From NCBI GenBank assembly GCA_002914805.1, contig JXTB01000027.1:1702256-1766255 (forward strand): a stretch of 64,000 bases of DNA. Direction: 5' to 3'. Shown here one piece after another: positions 63,853 through 64,000 of this stretch. The stretch comes from Parasponia andersonii (taxonomy: Eukaryota; Streptophyta; Magnoliopsida; Rosales; Cannabaceae). Numbering within the stretch: the first letter of the stretch is position 1; each line of letters opens with the position of its first letter. The notes below the pieces were generated by a model. It saw nothing but the letters and a program-made list of their open reading frames with translations. It was not told the origin of the DNA and ran no database searches. The position numbers and the translations under genes are program-made.

Positions 63853-64000
63853 ATGATTGCAATTGGAGAGAGATCAGCACTGGCTGGGGGCACACCATCA
63901 TCGTCTCGGGGGCTTGGTATTGGGAGCGAACCGCGTTCTTCTTCTTCACCAAAACCCGGGTTCGTGGCCTTATCTGACTTGGGTTCTGTAAATAGTAGAC
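63853..64000 (+). CDS. 5' end of an unrecognised gene, cut by the window edge
   Basis: From ATG at 63853 the frame stays open to the window end: 49 codons, opening MIAIGERSALAGGTPSSS and rich in Ser, Gly and Pro, with a later PGFVALSDLGS stretch. The base composition rises clearly above the surrounding DNA, and a CT-rich leader precedes it, as expected for a real first exon. The residues look disordered, and I recognise no family. Confidence 0.6.
   Translation, partial: MIAIGERSALAGGTPSSSRGLGIGSEPRSSSSPKPGFVALSDLGSVNSR

Noticed and set aside
1..64000. CRISPR arrays, bacterial operons and tRNA or rRNA genes
   Set aside because: The window is plant nuclear DNA. The repeat arrays lack spacer structure, and I saw no tRNA or rRNA sequence by eye; a dedicated tRNA search was not possible.

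Overview
The window is nuclear DNA of a flowering plant, almost certainly a eudicot. It is AT-rich with long A/T runs and microsatellites, its genes have GT-AG introns, its proteins have plant counterparts, and its mobile elements are of plant types (solo LTRs, a TRIM, Tourist-like MITEs, LINE debris). One base (41891) is undetermined, so it comes from an assembly. The species is not identified.

Layout. 1-21.4 kb: no gene recognised. It holds two solo-LTR-like elements of one family in opposite orientation, each with a 5-bp target duplication (1959-4488 and 14940-17204), a small inverted-repeat element at 9.4 kb, a Tourist-like MITE at 11.3-11.9 kb, and a series of six W-box cores at 8.4-8.85 kb. 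21.5-26.5 kb: a nine-exon minus-strand ZFPL1-type zinc-finger membrane protein with a LINE fragment in one intron. 26.8-29.0 kb: a tandem ~1.15-kb duplication. 31.7-34.3 kb: a four-exon minus-strand gene for a charged, Arg/Ser- and Gly/Arg-rich protein. 35.4-43.7 kb: a plus-strand tandem array of divergent voltage-dependent anion channel (VDAC, mitochondrial porin) relatives, with two intact six-exon genes and a decayed third copy. Between copies two and three lies an inverted-repeat element carrying the end of an oxalyl-CoA synthetase (AAE3) gene. 44.2-44.9 kb: a two-exon minus-strand GNAT-like protein. 45.4-50.9 kb: a 14-exon minus-strand DNA polymerase kappa gene with one surplus base in the exon just before its catalytic motif. 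51-63.8 kb: gene-poor DNA with repeat arrays, a TRIM and an RNase H relic. 63853 to the end: the first codons of an unrecognised plus-strand gene, cut by the window edge.

The genes are not one pathway: they are Golgi zinc-finger, nuclear/RNA-associated, outer-membrane porin, acetyltransferase-like and translesion-polymerase functions side by side. The most unusual parts are the fast-diverging VDAC array, the gene-fragment-carrying element inside it, and the frameshift in polymerase kappa. Exon boundaries were chosen by hand from splice signals, reading phase and remembered family similarity; no alignment or transcript evidence was available.
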